5,555 bases of DNA from the NCBI GenBank assembly GCA_031370625.1, contig JANMQR010000158.1:1-5555 (forward strand), read 5' to 3'. Every line of letters starts with the position of its first letter. The stretch's first letter is position 1. Source of the stretch: UKL13-2 sp031370625. Lineage in GTDB: Bacteria > Pseudomonadota > Gammaproteobacteria > Burkholderiales > Usitatibacteraceae. This document shows, piece after piece, positions 4,756 to 5,555 of the stretch. Under the pieces are notes generated by a model. It searched no databases, had not been told where the DNA came from, and saw only the letters and a program-made list of their open reading frames with translations. Position numbers and translations under genes: made by a program.

Positions 4756-5555
4756 TAGCCGAGCTCCTTGCGCAGCCATGCGCTAACGCGATCCGCCAAC
4801 GCCACCAGCAGGATGAATACGATCAGCATGGTGGCAACTTCGCTACCCTTGAACATCTTCATTGAGTTGTCCATTTCCTGCCCCAGACCGCCAGCGCCGA
4901 CGAACCCCAACACGACGGATGAACGAATCGCGCATTCCCATCTGTACACCGTGTAAGAGGTAATTTCCGCCGCGTTTTGCGGTAGCAAACCGTAGCAGAA
5001 CGCTTGCAATCGGCTGCTGCCATTGCGCATCAACGCGCGGGTGGCTTCGGCATCGCCGCTCTCCAGAATCTCGCCATAAACTTTGCCCAGCATGCCGCCA
5101 TAGGTCAGCGCAATTGCCAGCACGCCAGCGGTTGGCCCCAAGCCCACCACGCGCACAAACACCAGCGCCCACACCAGCTCGGGCACACTGCGCAACACGA
5201 TCAACAACCAGCGCAACGCGGTACGAAATATAAACGGCAGTGTCGCCATTTTGCCGGTGAGTCCGGATATGGACAGTGCGCGGGTCGAGAGCAATGTCAA
5301 TGGTATCGCCAGCATTAGTGCTAACGTCATCCCTGCCGTTGCAATGGCCACGGTACGCCATGTTTCTCGCACCACCATCGATAAAAACTCTGTGCCGACT
5401 GCGGGCGGCAGAAAGTCTTTCAGAAAAGTCCAGGTCGATTTGCGACTCGCCTCGTCGAACATGATCCACGGTGTGAATTCGCTCGCCACCATCAATGGCC
5501 ACAGCAGTACTGCAGCGACACTGATCCAGAATACGCGCGCAAGCCACGCCGGATC
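4755..5555 (-). CDS. phnE: PhnE-type phosphonate ABC transporter permease (first copy, 5' end outside window)
   Basis: The frame is open to the window edge and 266 codons are visible. Numbering the first visible codon as 1, it begins within or just before the first membrane segment (WLARVFWISVAAVLLWPLMV), so only a short N-terminus is missing; the ATG at 5492 is internal. Conserved parts are SEFTPW (25-30), FLKDFLPP (44-51), LLIVLRSVPELVWA (117-130), VGLGPTAGVLAIAL (137-150), the ATPase-contact loop GEILESGDAEATRALMRNG (161-179) with GLLP, and YRWECAIRSSVVLGFVGAGGLGQ (204-226). It is clearly paralogous to the following permease but much diverged, so the two probably form a heterodimeric channel. 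Its stop overlaps the start of the second phnE, which implies one operon with translational coupling. The binding protein PhnD and ATPase PhnC would be expected upstream, beyond the right edge. Confidence 0.9.
   Translation of the reverse strand, partial: DPAWLARVFWISVAAVLLWPLMVASEFTPWIMFDEASRKSTWTFLKDFLPPAVGTEFLSMVVRETWRTVAIATAGMTLALMLAIPLTLLSTRALSISGLTGKMATLPFIFRTALRWLLIVLRSVPELVWALVFVRVVGLGPTAGVLAIALTYGGMLGKVYGEILESGDAEATRALMRNGSSRLQAFCYGLLPQNAAEITSYTVYRWECAIRSSVVLGFVGAGGLGQEMDNSMKMFKGSEVATMLIVFILLVALADRVSAWLRKELG
4764..4769 (-). promoter_or_regulatory. Ribosome binding site deciding the start of the second phnE
   Basis: On the minus strand AAGGAG lies inside the last codons of the first phnE, 8 nt before the ATG at 4755 and 14 nt before the ATG at 4749. 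The spacing favours the TAATG start, with ribosomes possibly re-initiating after finishing the first permease. Confidence 0.7.

Noticed and set aside
4843..5547. Minus-strand open frame of 234 codons overlapping the first phnE in another frame
   Set aside because: Its composition is Arg/Ala/Gly-rich without motifs, while the overlapping frame carries the complete PhnE signatures.

Overview
The window (5,555 bp, moderate G+C) looks like chromosomal DNA of a Gram-negative proteobacterium, most likely a betaproteobacterium of the Burkholderiales type. This rests on the protein families seen (an LpxH-like phosphoesterase, SixA, a subgroup I-beta aspartate aminotransferase, an RcnB/CigR-like periplasmic protein and a double PhnE permease) and is an inference, not a proof. 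No RNA gene, IS element, integrase or CRISPR array is visible.

Layout, left to right. One plus-strand gene, an LpxH-like calcineurin-fold phosphoesterase, occupies about 104-1036; its start is uncertain, and TGTCAC repeats of roughly 11-bp periodicity lie in front of it. It converges, with a 24-bp gap, on sixA (1061-1525, minus). Everything from there to the right edge is on the minus strand. sixA is separated from the upstream aminotransferase gene (1669-2892) by a strong intrinsic terminator at 1619-1649. The aminotransferase has a good sigma70-type promoter (TATAAT at 2936-2941) and a clear ribosome binding site. A gap of about 237 bp (2893-3129) holds that promoter, a perfect 11-bp inverted repeat (2972-3006) and a weaker long-range inverted repeat. 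Next is an exported, highly charged RcnB/CigR-like protein (3130-3705). The right third (3943-5555) carries two adjacent PhnE-type ABC permeases joined by a TAATG stop/start overlap; the first runs off the window edge.

The most notable observation is in the apparently empty stretch between the second permease and the RcnB-like gene. A minus-strand reading frame of 38 codons (3822-3938) closely resembles the last 36 or so residues of both PhnE permeases, stop codon included. It looks like the C-terminal stub of a third, mostly deleted phnE copy.

How the genes relate: the two PhnE proteins probably form the membrane channel of one phosphonate/phosphite-type importer, whose binding protein and ATPase would lie beyond the right edge. 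The other four genes look like independently transcribed housekeeping or envelope genes (signal dephosphorylation, amino-acid metabolism, envelope phosphoester metabolism, periplasmic protein) with no evident common pathway.
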